Assembly (NCBI GenBank): GCA_031549085.1
Contig: JAVBQL010000017.1
Span: 1 to 42,509 of the forward strand
Source of the DNA: JAVBQL01 sp031549085
Lineage (GTDB): Bacteria > Spirochaetota > GWE2-31-10 > MWDO01
DNA length: 42,509 nucleotides
Direction: 5' to 3'
Positions 1 through 8,582 of this stretch are shown here, in pieces. The translations under genes were made by a program, and so were the position numbers. The notes under the pieces are model-generated. The model did no database searches. It had not been told where the DNA came from and saw only the letters and a program-made list of their open reading frames with translations. Within the stretch, counting starts at the first letter, position 1, and every line of letters starts with the position of its first letter.

Positions 1-147
1 CGCCTTCAACAAAGAATATTACGCTTACACTTACAACCTAGACCCTAAACACTTTTCAATTAAGAACGAGAAAAACACTGAAACCAATGACATTAATAAG
101 GAAGAAAATGCAGCAGAAAGGGATAAACCACTAACCTATGCGGAGAA
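1..147 (+). repeat. Direct repeat, copy 1 (portal/MuF junction)
   Basis: Positions 1-108 match 3760-3869 with two substitutions and one 3-base indel; weaker similarity continues to about 147 (matching up to about 3906). Both copies are read in the same frame, encoding the portal-like tail and the start of the MuF-like domain. Codon use here is C-richer than in the following sequence, which fits a conserved phage-derived stretch joined to variable downstream modules. It is long enough for homologous recombination between the two effector genes. Confidence 0.9.
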
Positions 148-2107
148 GAAGAGATATCGTACAATTAGAGAAGCAAATGCTAAACCATGTGAAACCTGTG
201 ATGGTGCACCAACTTCAAAGCCAGAAGGATTGTCACAAGATGCGAAATATTGGAGCAAGCTCTATGTTAATCCATTCACACTAAAAGACCCACTATCAAT
301 AACTGACATCCACCACCCAAACTGTAAGTGCAAACTTGTGGAGGTTTTAAATAGTGACAAGTCTAAGAGTAGTCCAAAAAAGCAGGCTAGTAAAGTTCCT
401 GTTATGATTGCCTCTACAGATAATAAAATTATTGGAGAGCTGTTAAATGAGGATGAAGCTCCTACAGATGAGGAGACAGAGGAGAACATCGATGATATGA
501 TCGATACTAAAGATTTTACAAATCTCATTTCAGCGACAACAAGTAGAGCAGGAGATATTAGTGAGAAAAAGAGAGAGGAACTTGCTACACTCCTATCACT
601 GATAGGTGATAGGAGTGTAGACGAAATTAAAGAATTTTTGGCAGAACCAGAAAACAGCAAGCACTTGGGGAACTTTAATTTGCTTGCAGAAACATCATTG
701 GACTATATGCTTGATAATCTTAATTGGAAGTGGGTTGATGATGAGTCCAAAAAGAGTTTGGAAAATATTGGTAAGTACAGAATCAACAATATGAGTGAGG
801 CTGAGTTTGAGAAGTATATAAGGAAATTGGATGTTACTCTTCATGCGCGGGAGACAAAGAAAAAAGAGGAAAGAGGTATATGCCTAGATAAGATAAAGGA
901 GTTGGAGGAGGAAAACAAGAAGATAAATTCAGAAAAGAATAAGAGAACGGAAAATGATAAAAAAATTGCAGAGGCTAAGAAGAAGGAAAATAATGATAAA
1001 ATTGCAGAGTATAAGGTAAAAATTGATAAGATTTATGAGGAGTACAACTATACATATAGCAAGACAATGGAGATTGTTGCTTCCAGAGTAAAGGCTGACT
1101 TTGAGAAAAATAGGGATAAATATATTGAGGGCAAGGTTCTTAATGGAAAATATACAAGCGGAAAGATCTATAAAAATCAGGTTAACACTTTAGAGTATGG
1201 CGGAGTATGGAGAACTACATACACTGCAGACTCTCCTCATAGTGGAATTGATATAATTATAACCTCTGATGGCACAGACAAAGGAACGAGAAAAACTATG
1301 TTTTTCCCTGTTGTGGCGATTGAGGATGGAAAAGTTGTCGAGGCTACAGAAGATGAGAATGGGGCGGCGGGAAGAAAGGTTGGTATTAAAAAAGGAGGTG
1401 AGTATATAATTACATATCAGCACCTAAATTATATATATGTGAAAAAAGGTGACCCCATAAAAGCTGGAGATATTATAGGGCTTATTGGAAGTACAGGGAA
1501 CTCCTATGGTGCACATCTCCATCTTGAGAAGTACTACTACTATCTTATAGATGCGGTTGCGTCTGGTAATAAAGAGTTTGTTGAGTATACTTGGACGAAG
1601 GATAAGCCAAGATACTATGTTGAGCCATTTAAGAGGTCGGAGAAGATTGCGACAAAAGAGGGGGATGTGATCCGAGTTTGGGTAAATGGTAAGTATGGTT
1701 TGACTAAACAATCTTTAAATGATAAGGGGAAGATAGTTGCTACATTTTTGGTGAAGCCTATATATGACTTTATCTATAGTTTTGTTAATGGCTTTGCCAT
1801 AGTTAAGAGTGGTGAGTTTTATGGATTTATTAATGAGAGCGGAAAGGAGATTGCTAAGCCTAAATATCATGCTGTACAAGATTTTGATACAAATAGCTGT
1901 GCTAAAGTAAAAGTTAAAAACAGATGGAGAGTTATTAATGCTGAAGGGAAAGAGATTGCATGGAAAAGCATTAATCATAAAGACAAAGAGATAAAAAGGG
2001 TTGAGTTTGACTCCATTGATAATTTTCAAAATAGGAAAGCAAAAGTAAAATGGGGCTGGTATAGAGGAGAGATTGACCTCGATGGAAATTTAACAATATT
2101 TTATTGA
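2..2107 (+). CDS. MuF-like domain / M23 metallopeptidase / WG-repeat fusion protein (5' partial)
   Basis: The frame is open from the first bases, so the true start lies upstream; the TTG at 230 is internal. The first residues resemble the C-terminal tail of Mu-like portal proteins (DUF935/gp29). Next is a Cys/His cluster typical of MuF/SPP1 gp7-type minor head proteins: CxxC codons at 188-199 and HPNCKC at 314-331. A charged, Lys/Glu-rich probable coiled coil spans about 868-1050. An M23 (LytM-type) zinc peptidase domain follows, with HxGxD at 1238-1252, a His at 1421 and HLH at 1514-1522, so the metal and catalytic set looks complete. The last roughly 140 residues carry about three WG-type repeats. 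M23 enzymes cut peptide bonds in peptidoglycan. MuF-linked C-terminal domains are known as phage-encoded polymorphic toxins, so an exported cell-wall toxin is a reasonable inference. Three small exported WG proteins follow. Confidence 0.8.
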   Translation, partial: AFNKEYYAYTYNLDPKHFSIKNEKNTETNDINKEENAAERDKPLTYAEKKRYRTIREANAKPCETCDGAPTSKPEGLSQDAKYWSKLYVNPFTLKDPLSITDIHHPNCKCKLVEVLNSDKSKSSPKKQASKVPVMIASTDNKIIGELLNEDEAPTDEETEENIDDMIDTKDFTNLISATTSRAGDISEKKREELATLLSLIGDRSVDEIKEFLAEPENSKHLGNFNLLAETSLDYMLDNLNWKWVDDESKKSLENIGKYRINNMSEAEFEKYIRKLDVTLHARETKKKEERGICLDKIKELEEENKKINSEKNKRTENDKKIAEAKKKENNDKIAEYKVKIDKIYEEYNYTYSKTMEIVASRVKADFEKNRDKYIEGKVLNGKYTSGKIYKNQVNTLEYGGVWRTTYTADSPHSGIDIIITSDGTDKGTRKTMFFPVVAIEDGKVVEATEDENGAAGRKVGIKKGGEYIITYQHLNYIYVKKGDPIKAGDIIGLIGSTGNSYGAHLHLEKYYYYLIDAVASGNKEFVEYTWTKDKPRYYVEPFKRSEKIATKEGDVIRVWVNGKYGLTKQSLNDKGKIVATFLVKPIYDFIYSFVNGFAIVKSGEFYGFINESGKEIAKPKYHAVQDFDTNSCAKVKVKNRWRVINAEGKEIAWKSINHKDKEIKRVEFDSIDNFQNRKAKVKWGWYRGEIDLDGNLTIFY

Positions 2108-2132
2108 TTGTTTTTTGCTAACATAAAAGATG

Positions 2133-2161
2133 TTGACATCCCCTATCTGTTGATTTAATAT
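2133..2161 (+). promoter_or_regulatory. Sigma70-type promoter for the small WG gene trio
   Basis: A perfect -35 TTGACA (2133-2138), a 17-base spacer and a -10 TAATAT (2156-2161) lie 39 bases upstream of the ATG at 2200. The trio can therefore be expressed independently of the upstream effector, as expected for an immunity-type gene. Confidence 0.75.
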
Positions 2162-2195
2162 ATATAAAAGTTTATCTTAAGATTGAATAGGGGAT
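2138..2195 (+). promoter_or_regulatory. Dyad spanning promoter and ribosome binding site
   Basis: The 9-base arms ATCCCCTAT (2138-2146) and ATAGGGGAT (2187-2195) are perfect reverse complements. The left arm lies in the promoter spacer and the right arm contains the GGGG ribosome-binding stretch just before the ATG at 2200. Because the left arm is not transcribed from this promoter, a DNA operator is more likely than an RNA hairpin. Related CCCTA/TAGGG dyads precede the WG genes at 6134 and 6921 and a remnant at 8633. Confidence 0.5.
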
Positions 2196-2199
2196 CATT

Positions 2200-2688
2200 A
2201 TGAAAAAAACAATATTTTGCCAGATTGTAGTAATGAGTTTTATTTTATTGAATCAAGATATTTTTGCTCTTCTTCCTGGTGATATTGAACTTTCAAATGG
2301 TGGTCATGTAGCAGTAAGAAATGGTAAGTATGGTATTTTTGGTGCAAAGGGTAATGTCATTGTTCCATTTATATATGATGATATAGATGATGGGTTTCAT
2401 AACGATCGGCTTGCTGTTCGCAGTGGTGATAAATATGGCATGATTGATGATTATGGAAATATCATCGCTCCTCTGGTATTTAACTGGATACACATAATAG
2501 AGGGTGAGGGACATGATGAGGAGAGAGAGGGTATTGCAAATGTTGAAAAAGATGGAATCTTCTATATACTCTTTAGAGATGGAATGTGCATACCTGAAGA
2601 GGAGTGGTGGAAGAAGCCATACAGAACGTACAACATTGATAAGAATAGAAAAGTCTTCTACACTGATGATAGGGCGGTGACTTTTTGA
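2200..2688 (+). CDS. Small exported WG-repeat protein, tandem copy 1
   Basis: 162 aa with a clear Sec signal peptide (MKKTIFCQIVVMSFILL, likely cleaved after FA near residue 24). The mature part has two WG-type repeats (KYGIFGAKGN...PFIYDD and KYGMIDDYGN...PLVF) and a C-terminal module ending in YTDDRAVTF that all three tandem copies share. The ATG at 2200 has AGGGG 7-10 bases upstream. The gene overlaps the next one by four bases (TTGA). It directly follows the M23 fusion protein and would reach the periplasm, where that enzyme's substrate lies, so immunity or modulation is a reasonable guess. No function is established for such short WG proteins. Confidence 0.8.
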   Translation: MKKTIFCQIVVMSFILLNQDIFALLPGDIELSNGGHVAVRNGKYGIFGAKGNVIVPFIYDDIDDGFHNDRLAVRSGDKYGMIDDYGNIIAPLVFNWIHIIEGEGHDEEREGIANVEKDGIFYILFRDGMCIPEEEWWKKPYRTYNIDKNRKVFYTDDRAVTF

Positions 2689-3170
2689 AAAAAACAATAT
2701 TTTGCCAGATTGTAGTAATGAGTTTTATTTTATTGAATCAAGATATTTTTGCTCTTATTCCATCAGGTGGTTTTGATCTTTCGAATGGCAATAGCATAGC
2801 AATGAAGGATGGTAAATATGGTGTACTTGATCCAAAGGACAATATCATTATTCCGTTTATATATGATCAGATGGTTGGCTATTTTAACCTAGTTGGTGTC
2901 AGAATTGGTGACAAGTATGGGATATTTGATGACTATGGCAACACTATTGCTCCTATGGTATTTGACTGGCTACACATACTCGAGGGAGAGGGGGATTATG
3001 AAGAGATGGAGGGAATTGCAAGTGCAAGAAAAGATGGGGTATGGTATGTACTTTTTAGAGATGGAATGTGTATACCTGAAGAGGAGTGGATTAAGAGACT
3101 ATACAGAACATACAACATCGATGATGATGGAAATGTATTCTACACTGACGATAGGGGAGTAACTTTTTGA
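2685..3170 (+). CDS. Small exported WG-repeat protein, tandem copy 2
   Basis: 161 aa, starting at a TTG whose last two bases form part of the previous TGA stop, so translational coupling is likely. Its first roughly 70 bases after the first base are identical to those of copy 1 (2201-2270 versus 2686-2755) and encode the same signal peptide, whereas the mature parts have diverged. That pattern fits recent conversion or selection on the mature domain only. It has two WG-type repeats and the same C-terminal module ending in YTDDRGVTF. Confidence 0.8.
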   Translation: MKKTIFCQIVVMSFILLNQDIFALIPSGGFDLSNGNSIAMKDGKYGVLDPKDNIIIPFIYDQMVGYFNLVGVRIGDKYGIFDDYGNTIAPMVFDWLHILEGEGDYEEMEGIASARKDGVWYVLFRDGMCIPEEEWIKRLYRTYNIDDDGNVFYTDDRGVTF

Positions 3171-3625
3171 AAAAAATATTTTTGTGTATTTCTATTTTAA
3201 TAGGTCTTACTATAACTATTTATAGTCAGAGACCTATAAGTGGTTTTTATATAGATGAAAAAGAGGGAAAGTACGGTGTAATTGATCCAGATGATAATAT
3301 CATTATTCCATTTATATATGATGATATAGATGATAGATTTGAGTTCCTTGTTGTTAAGATTGGGGATAAATATGGAATCCTTGATGACTATGGCAACACC
3401 ATTGCTCCACTTATATTTGACTGGATATACATGATAGATGCAAAGGGACATGATAAAGAGAGAGAGGGAATTGCAAATTCAAGAAAAGATGGAATCTACT
3501 ATTTACTTTTTAGAGATGGAATGTGTATCCCTCAAAAAGAGTGGTGGAAGAGACCATACAGAACATGTCGCTCTGACAAGGATGGAAATATCTTCTACAC
3601 AGATGATAGGGCGGTGACTTTTTGA
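3167..3625 (+). CDS. Small exported WG-repeat protein, tandem copy 3
   Basis: 152 aa, again starting at a TTG that overlaps the preceding stop by four bases. The signal peptide differs from copies 1 and 2 (MKKIFLCISILIGLTITIYS), but the two WG-type repeats and the C-terminal module are homologous. It ends in a TTTTTGAAAAAA junction that recreates the same start context, after which only a stub of another copy follows. Confidence 0.8.
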   Translation: MKKIFLCISILIGLTITIYSQRPISGFYIDEKEGKYGVIDPDDNIIIPFIYDDIDDRFEFLVVKIGDKYGILDDYGNTIAPLIFDWIYMIDAKGHDKEREGIANSRKDGIYYLLFRDGMCIPQKEWWKRPYRTCRSDKDGNIFYTDDRAVTF

Positions 3626-3648
3626 AAAAAATAATATTTCATTTATAA
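3622..3648 (+). pseudogene. Vestigial start of a fourth tandem copy
   Basis: The TTG overlapping the third stop is followed by Lys-Lys-Ile-Ile-Phe-His-Leu and then TAA. This matches the first codons of the tandem genes (TTG AAA AAA ...) before truncation directly into the terminator. It looks like the scar left when a unit was lost. Confidence 0.5.
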
Positions 3649-3681
3649 GCTTAAACTCAATTGAGTTTAAGCTTTTTTTAT
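3647..3681 (+). terminator. Rho-independent terminator after the WG trio
   Basis: A perfect 28-base palindrome (3647-3674; 14-base arm AAGCTTAAACTCAA) is followed by a T run. It closes the first effector/WG unit. The second effector sequence starts immediately after it with no recognisable promoter. Confidence 0.85.
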
Positions 3682-3751
3682 TTAGTTAGAGTTTTTTGAC
3701 AAAGAAGATATCGCCTCAGACCGCGCAGAACGAGACAAAATACTAACAGAC

Positions 3752-6072
3752 ATGGGAGTCGCCTTCAACAAAGAATATTACGCTTACACTTACAACCTAG
3801 CCCCTAAACACTTTTCAATTAAGAACGAGAAAAACACTGAAAACAATGACATTAATAATAAGGAAGAAACTTCTACAAAAAATGATAAACCACTGGCCTA
3901 CGCAGAGCAAGCTGAACTTGAAACTAAGTATCGAATCGTCACCAATGAGTCAAAGAGTGGGAGCTGTGAGCACTGCAACTCTATCGCTGATATGAGTGAG
4001 CGTGGTTTTTCTGGTAGCAACAAGGAACTTTGGGAAAAAGTTACGGGCATAATCAACATGAAAAGAAAGGAATCTAAACTCTCTCCAATAACTCTCTTTG
4101 ACAAGGAGGGAGTTCCTGCGAACTCCTCAAGTTTGAAAAATCTAGTTCATTGGAACTGTAAGTGTGAATTGGTTGAAATAAAAAATGCAGAATATGGGAT
4201 AAGATATATCCTTTTTAAAAAAGGAGAACTACCCTCTGGAAAGATGATAGAAGAAGATAATTTAAAAATGGAGGAGTTCATATCTATATTCAAAGACTCT
4301 AGCGATAAAGAGATAGAACTTTTTTTTAATAAATCTTATTATGATATGTCTAATAAGAAAGGTCCTGCTCAAGAAGTATTTCCCAATAGAGTATTTCTTG
4401 AATATATAGCTGAGAGGATTTTAAATAAGATCCATGATAACCCAAAAGGATGGAATAGTTTGGATATAGAATCGCAAAAACATCTAAAGAAGATCTTCAT
4501 GTATGCAATTAAAGATAACCCTAAATGGTTTATAAACAAGATATATGGCTATAAGATTAGCAATGCCATCATTAATAATAAAAATGATAAACTTAAAAAA
4601 TTTGAAGAAGAACACCCATTAGTATTTGACTTTCTGTTAGAGAAAGCTATGGATGATTTTATTAATGGTAGGAAATTAGATTTGGCCTTGAGTGCAATTT
4701 TGGAGTTCTCTTTTATTGATAAGCCTGATATTAGAAAAAAAATATTAGGCTATTTGGGGACGGATAAAAATAAAATAGAGGAGCTATCAAAAAATAACCC
4801 TGTTCTATTTGATAGAATATCTGATAACTATCTGAGAGATAAGAGCAGTTTTGAAAAAAAATATAAATCATACACGGCACAAGATAAACTTATTATTAGA
4901 TGTAAATTTAAGAAAGATATAGCAAATAGCTCCACAAATGAAAAACTTATAGATAGCATAGGGAAAATGATAAATAAAGGTAAGAAAAAGAGTGATTTAA
5001 GCCGTCAAGATTTTGAAGTTTTTTTTACAACCAATCCCTCCCTATCTTCTGCTTTGGCAGAGGCCTGCATAGATAATATATTTGAAAATAGGAGTTTGGA
5101 TGATTTCTCACAGAAATTTTTATCTTACTATATGAGTAGTGGGAAAAATCTTTCTAGCTTAATATCAAGAGTTGAAAAAGAGTATAAGGCAGGCAACTCC
5201 ATAGCTTTTGATAAGCTGCCAAAAGAGTTCTACAATTTTATATATGAACCCTCATTGGACTCAATGCTTAACCCTGCAGAGTGGAAAAAATTAAAACCTG
5301 CAGAGCAAGAATCTTTGAAAAAACTTATTGAGCAGAGAATTAAAAACTCAACCGATGAAGAGTTTGAGAAGCTTATGCTTAAGCTCTGCAAAGAGGCTAC
5401 ATGGAGCAGTTATGACAAGTGCAGCAATGTTGAAGACTATAAACTTATAACAGGCCTATTTTCTGGGAGAATCAAGAACTTTTTTGAGAATGAAGCAAAT
5501 AGGAAGAAGTATGTTACTGTTGATCCAACAACAGGGCTTGCAACAATGACCGATGCAAATCTATACAAAGATTTTCAAGATCCAATTACTTACCAAGGAG
5601 TAACCTATCCGCATGCTGGACTTGATTACCACTATAACAATTCAACAGGGACAATGTTTCATCCAGTCTTTGCAATTGAGGGGGAGAGGTATATAGAGTG
5701 GAAAATAAACCTAGCAGTACAGGTAAAGTAGTTAAAACAAAACATACAGACATAAATGATGCTGAGTATAAGAGAACCTATCAACACTTGAGCTATATTT
5801 ATAAAGAGTATTTAATGGAAAATCCAGAAGAGACAAACCCAAAAAAGATAAAGTATAAAAAAGTAGTGGCTGGACAACTTATTGGACTTGTAGGGAACAC
5901 AGGAAAATCAACAGGTGCACATCTCCATACTGATATTTATTATCCGGATATAAAACATGCAAAAGCTGCTGGATATAAAGATACGGATATGGTAGAGAAA
6001 ACTTATGGACACCATATAAACCCACTTACCCCTCCCCCAAAAGACGACTACAACTACAACAATACCAAATAA
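3752..6072 (+). pseudogene. Orphan MuF-like / M23 metallopeptidase, frameshifted
   Basis: The frame is open from 3686; the first possible start is the ATG at 3752, with no ribosome site. Residues around it (RAERDKILTDMGVAFNKEYY) resemble the C-terminus of Mu-type portal proteins. Then come MuF-like CxxC (codons 3965-3976) and HWNCKC (4148-4165) motifs, a long helical middle region (about 4200-5450) unlike copy 1, and an M23 domain split over two frames. HAGLD (5612-5626) is in the first frame, which stops at 5731. HLH (5920-5928) is in the second, open from 5680 to 6072. One extra G in the G5 run at 5680-5684 would join them and align AIEGGEVY with AIEDGKVV of copy 1. Unlike copy 1 it has no C-terminal WG repeats; WG genes follow separately. 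It could be a decayed gene, a silent donor cassette, a phase-variable gene or a sequencing error. Confidence 0.75.
3760..3906 (+). repeat. Direct repeat, copy 2 (portal/MuF junction)
   Basis: Second copy of the segment at 1-147. The homologous frame is open back to 3686, just after the terminator. Residues before the first ATG read as a portal-tail sequence, so this is an internal gene fragment rather than a natural gene start. Confidence 0.9.
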
Positions 6073-6083
6073 AAAATAACCAT

Positions 6084-6126
6084 TTGACAAAGATATTTTT
6101 TTATGGACCCCTTATATTAGGGAGTC
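6084..6126 (+). promoter_or_regulatory. TTGACA plus SD-containing hairpin leader, copy A
   Basis: TTGACA (6084-6089) is followed after 22 bases by an AT-rich loop flanked by an imperfect dyad (6106-6126) whose right arm AGGGAGTC carries the GGGAG ribosome-binding site for the ATG at 6134. One mismatch and one wobble distinguish it from the perfect copies at 6874 and 8583. I do not see a -10 at the usual 16-18 spacing, so the exact promoter is uncertain. Confidence 0.5.
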
Positions 6127-6133
6127 TTCTTTT

Positions 6134-6869
6134 ATGAAAAGTAAGGTTATATGTTTGTTTTTTGTTTTCTATCTGTTTTCTATCTGGAGTGGAGTATGAT
6201 GGAATTTGGAATTTTAAGGAGGGGCGTGCATTAGTAGTACTTAATGATAAATATGGATATATTGATGAGAACAAAAAACTTGTTATTTCTTTAAAATATG
6301 ATGGTGGAAGTGATTTTAACGAAGGGATCGCTGTAGTTAGGTTTGGTACAAAATTTGGGTATATTGATAAAAATGGGGAAGAAATTCTTCCATTTAAATA
6401 TGATTATGCTGGGCCTTTTGATGATGAACTTGCTATTGTAAGATTAAATGGAAAATATGGTTATATGGATAAGATGGGAAGAGAGATTATTCCACCTATG
6501 TATGATAATTCATATAGCTTTACAAAAGGTTATGCCTCAGTAAAACTTAATAGTAAGTGGGGACTTATTGATAAAAAAGGGAAAGTGATTGTTCCATTTA
6601 TTTATGATGAGATTAGACCCTATAATGATATTGCAGAAGTAACCCTTGGGGACAAAAAGGGACTCATGAATTATGATGGAAAAATCCTTTTTCCTATTAT
6701 CTGTAGCTCTCTAACCTATCTAGCTCTTGAGTGGGAATATGATGGAACTGGTGATGAATATGTTGCAAATGCTTTTGTTGATGGAAAAGAGGGACAAATT
6801 AATAAAAATTATAAATTTATCCCTGGGACTTTTAATGACCGTGGTCATTTCGTTCCTGATAAAAAGTAA
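6134..6869 (+). pseudogene. Exported WG-repeat protein, out of frame in the signal peptide (possibly phase-off)
   Basis: The properly placed ATG at 6134 encodes MKSKVICLFFVFYLFSI but then hits a stop after 22 codons. The WG-repeat frame is open from a TTG at 6162. The shift lies at two tandem copies of an 11-base unit (6164-6185). With three copies (33 bases) the frame is restored and the first 31 residues align without gaps to the intact paralogue at 6921. About six WG repeats follow, ending in HFVPDKK. From 6162 a product with a shortened hydrophobic start could still be made. The gene sits directly downstream of the orphan M23 effector and would be its partner WG protein. Confidence 0.7.
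6164..6185 (+). repeat. 11-bp tandem repeat (2 units) in a signal-peptide coding region
   Basis: The unit GTTTTCTATCT occurs twice, end to end (6164-6174 and 6175-6185). Adding one unit gives the in-frame peptide segment VFYLFSICFLS. The intact paralogue at 6921 has three degenerate 11-base units at the same place (about 6950-6983), which supports an ancestral three-unit state and loss of one unit here. Confidence 0.8.
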
Positions 6870-6873
6870 CAAT

Positions 6874-6916
6874 TTGACAAAAATAATTATTTATGACTCC
6901 CTAATATAAGGGAGTC
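6874..6916 (+). promoter_or_regulatory. TTGACA plus SD-containing hairpin leader, copy B
   Basis: TTGACA at 6874-6879, then 22 bases to a perfect 8-base dyad (GACTCCCT at 6895-6902, AGGGAGTC at 6909-6916) around an AT loop. GGGAG in the right arm is the ribosome site for the ATG at 6921, four bases after the dyad. In RNA the ribosome site would be paired, which suggests translational control; as DNA it could be an operator. Confidence 0.55.
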
Positions 6917-6920
6917 TTTT

Positions 6921-8570
6921 ATGAGAAATAAAATTACATTTTTTCTGTCTTTTTTTTATCTATTTTCTATTTCTCTTCTATTTGGGATTGAATATGATTA
7001 TGTTTGGAACTTTAAGGAGGGAAGAGCGTTAGTAGAACTTAACAATAAAGTTGGATATATTGATGAAAACTACAAACTTGTTATTCCTATAATATATGAT
7101 AGTGGGAATGATTTTTATGAAGGTATTGCTTTAGTTGGGCTAGGTACAAAATATGGTTATATTGATAAAGATGGAAAAGAGATCATTCCAGTAAAATATG
7201 AGGATATAAAAACTTCTGGTAATGGACTTATTCTTGTAAAACTAAATGGAAAATATGGTTATATGGATAGAACAGGCAAAGAGATTATTCCACTTATGTA
7301 TGATTATGCTGACTCTTTTTATGATGGAGTTGCTCTTGTAAAACTAAATGGAAAATATGGATATATTGATAAGAATAACAAAATTGTTATTTCTCTAAAA
7401 TATGATAGTGCAAGCAATTTTAATAGGGGACTTGCTCGTGTTCGTTGGGGTACAAAATATGGATATATTGATAAAAATGATAAAGAGATTATTCCATTTA
7501 AATATGATTATGCTGGCTCTTTTTATGATGGAGTTGCTCCTGTAAAGTTAGATGAAAAGTGGGGATATATTGATAAGAGAGGAGAAGAATTTATCCCTCT
7601 TATATATGATGATGTGTGTAGTTTTGATAAAGATTATGCATGGGTAAAATTCAGTAGCAAGTGGGGGCTTATTAATAAAAAGGGAGAAACTGTTGTTCCA
7701 TTCATTTATGATAAGATAAATCACTATGATGAGAATTCTGAAGTAACCATTGGAGACAAAAAAGGACTTATAAACTATGATGGAAGAATTCTTTTTCCCA
7801 TTATATGCGAAGATCTTAATTATTTAGCTCTTGAAGATGGATATAGAGAAGAGTACATTGCTAATGCAACTATTGATGGAATGCTTGGGTATATTGATAA
7901 GAATTATAAGTTCTACTTTCTTATAGAATGGTATATAAAACATCTTGGAAATTTTATATCTACCTCTAGCGGATGTGGTGAGCAAAAATATTATGATGAT
8001 GGAATGAGACTTGTAAAAAGAGATAAAGATCCACTCTTGACTTTGAAGGTGGATGGAAAATGGGGATATGTTACTAATGAAAGCACTCTATGGATGAAAA
8101 TTGTAGTCCCCTTTAAATATGATGATGCAAATATTTTCTGGGAGGGATTGGCTCTTGTCTGTTTAAATGGAAAATGGGGATATATTGATAAAACAGGAAG
8201 GGAGGTAATTGCCCCTATATATGATGAAGGAACTCCATTTATCAATGGCTATGCAGAGGTAAAACTTAATGAGAAGTGGGGACTTATTAACAAAATAGGT
8301 AAAATTGTTGTCCCACTGATCTATGATAAGATTAGGCACTATGATGGCAGTGCTTTAGAGATTTGTGTTGACGGCAAATGGGGGTTGGTTGATTACAGTG
8401 GAATGATACGATTTCCAGCAATTTGTGAGGTGCTTATATATTTAAATGATGACAAAACAGGCAAAGTAGCCTATGCAGAAATTGATGGAAAGTTTGGATA
8501 TATTAATAGAAATTATAAGTTTATTTCTGGCACTAATGAACAAGGAAATTTCGTTCCTGATAAAAATTAG
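6921..8570 (+). CDS. Exported WG-repeat protein, about 14 repeats
   Basis: 549 aa with an N-terminal signal peptide (MRNKITFFLSFFYLFSISLL). The mature protein is almost entirely WG repeats of about 35-40 residues (for example KYGYIDKDGKEIIPVKYED, KWGYIDKTGREVIAPIYDE). A break near residues 330-380 (FISTSSGCGEQKYYDDG) splits two blocks, and each block ends in a similar terminal module, so an internal duplication is likely. The protein is predicted to be exported and beta-rich. It is the intact paralogue of the disrupted gene at 6134 and shares its leader. The molecular role of WG repeats is not established; position after the orphan effector suggests immunity or binding. Confidence 0.8.
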   Translation: MRNKITFFLSFFYLFSISLLFGIEYDYVWNFKEGRALVELNNKVGYIDENYKLVIPIIYDSGNDFYEGIALVGLGTKYGYIDKDGKEIIPVKYEDIKTSGNGLILVKLNGKYGYMDRTGKEIIPLMYDYADSFYDGVALVKLNGKYGYIDKNNKIVISLKYDSASNFNRGLARVRWGTKYGYIDKNDKEIIPFKYDYAGSFYDGVAPVKLDEKWGYIDKRGEEFIPLIYDDVCSFDKDYAWVKFSSKWGLINKKGETVVPFIYDKINHYDENSEVTIGDKKGLINYDGRILFPIICEDLNYLALEDGYREEYIANATIDGMLGYIDKNYKFYFLIEWYIKHLGNFISTSSGCGEQKYYDDGMRLVKRDKDPLLTLKVDGKWGYVTNESTLWMKIVVPFKYDDANIFWEGLALVCLNGKWGYIDKTGREVIAPIYDEGTPFINGYAEVKLNEKWGLINKIGKIVVPLIYDKIRHYDGSALEICVDGKWGLVDYSGMIRFPAICEVLIYLNDDKTGKVAYAEIDGKFGYINRNYKFISGTNEQGNFVPDKN

Positions 8571-8582
8571 ATTTCTAACCAT

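Noticed and set aside
230..232. TTG as start of the first gene
   Set aside because: The frame is open to the window edge and upstream codons carry the conserved CxxC and portal-like tail, so the start is outside the window.
2200..3625. CRISPR or simple repeat array in the WG regions
   Set aside because: Periodicity comes from protein repeats and duplicated genes; there are no short identical repeats with unique spacers.
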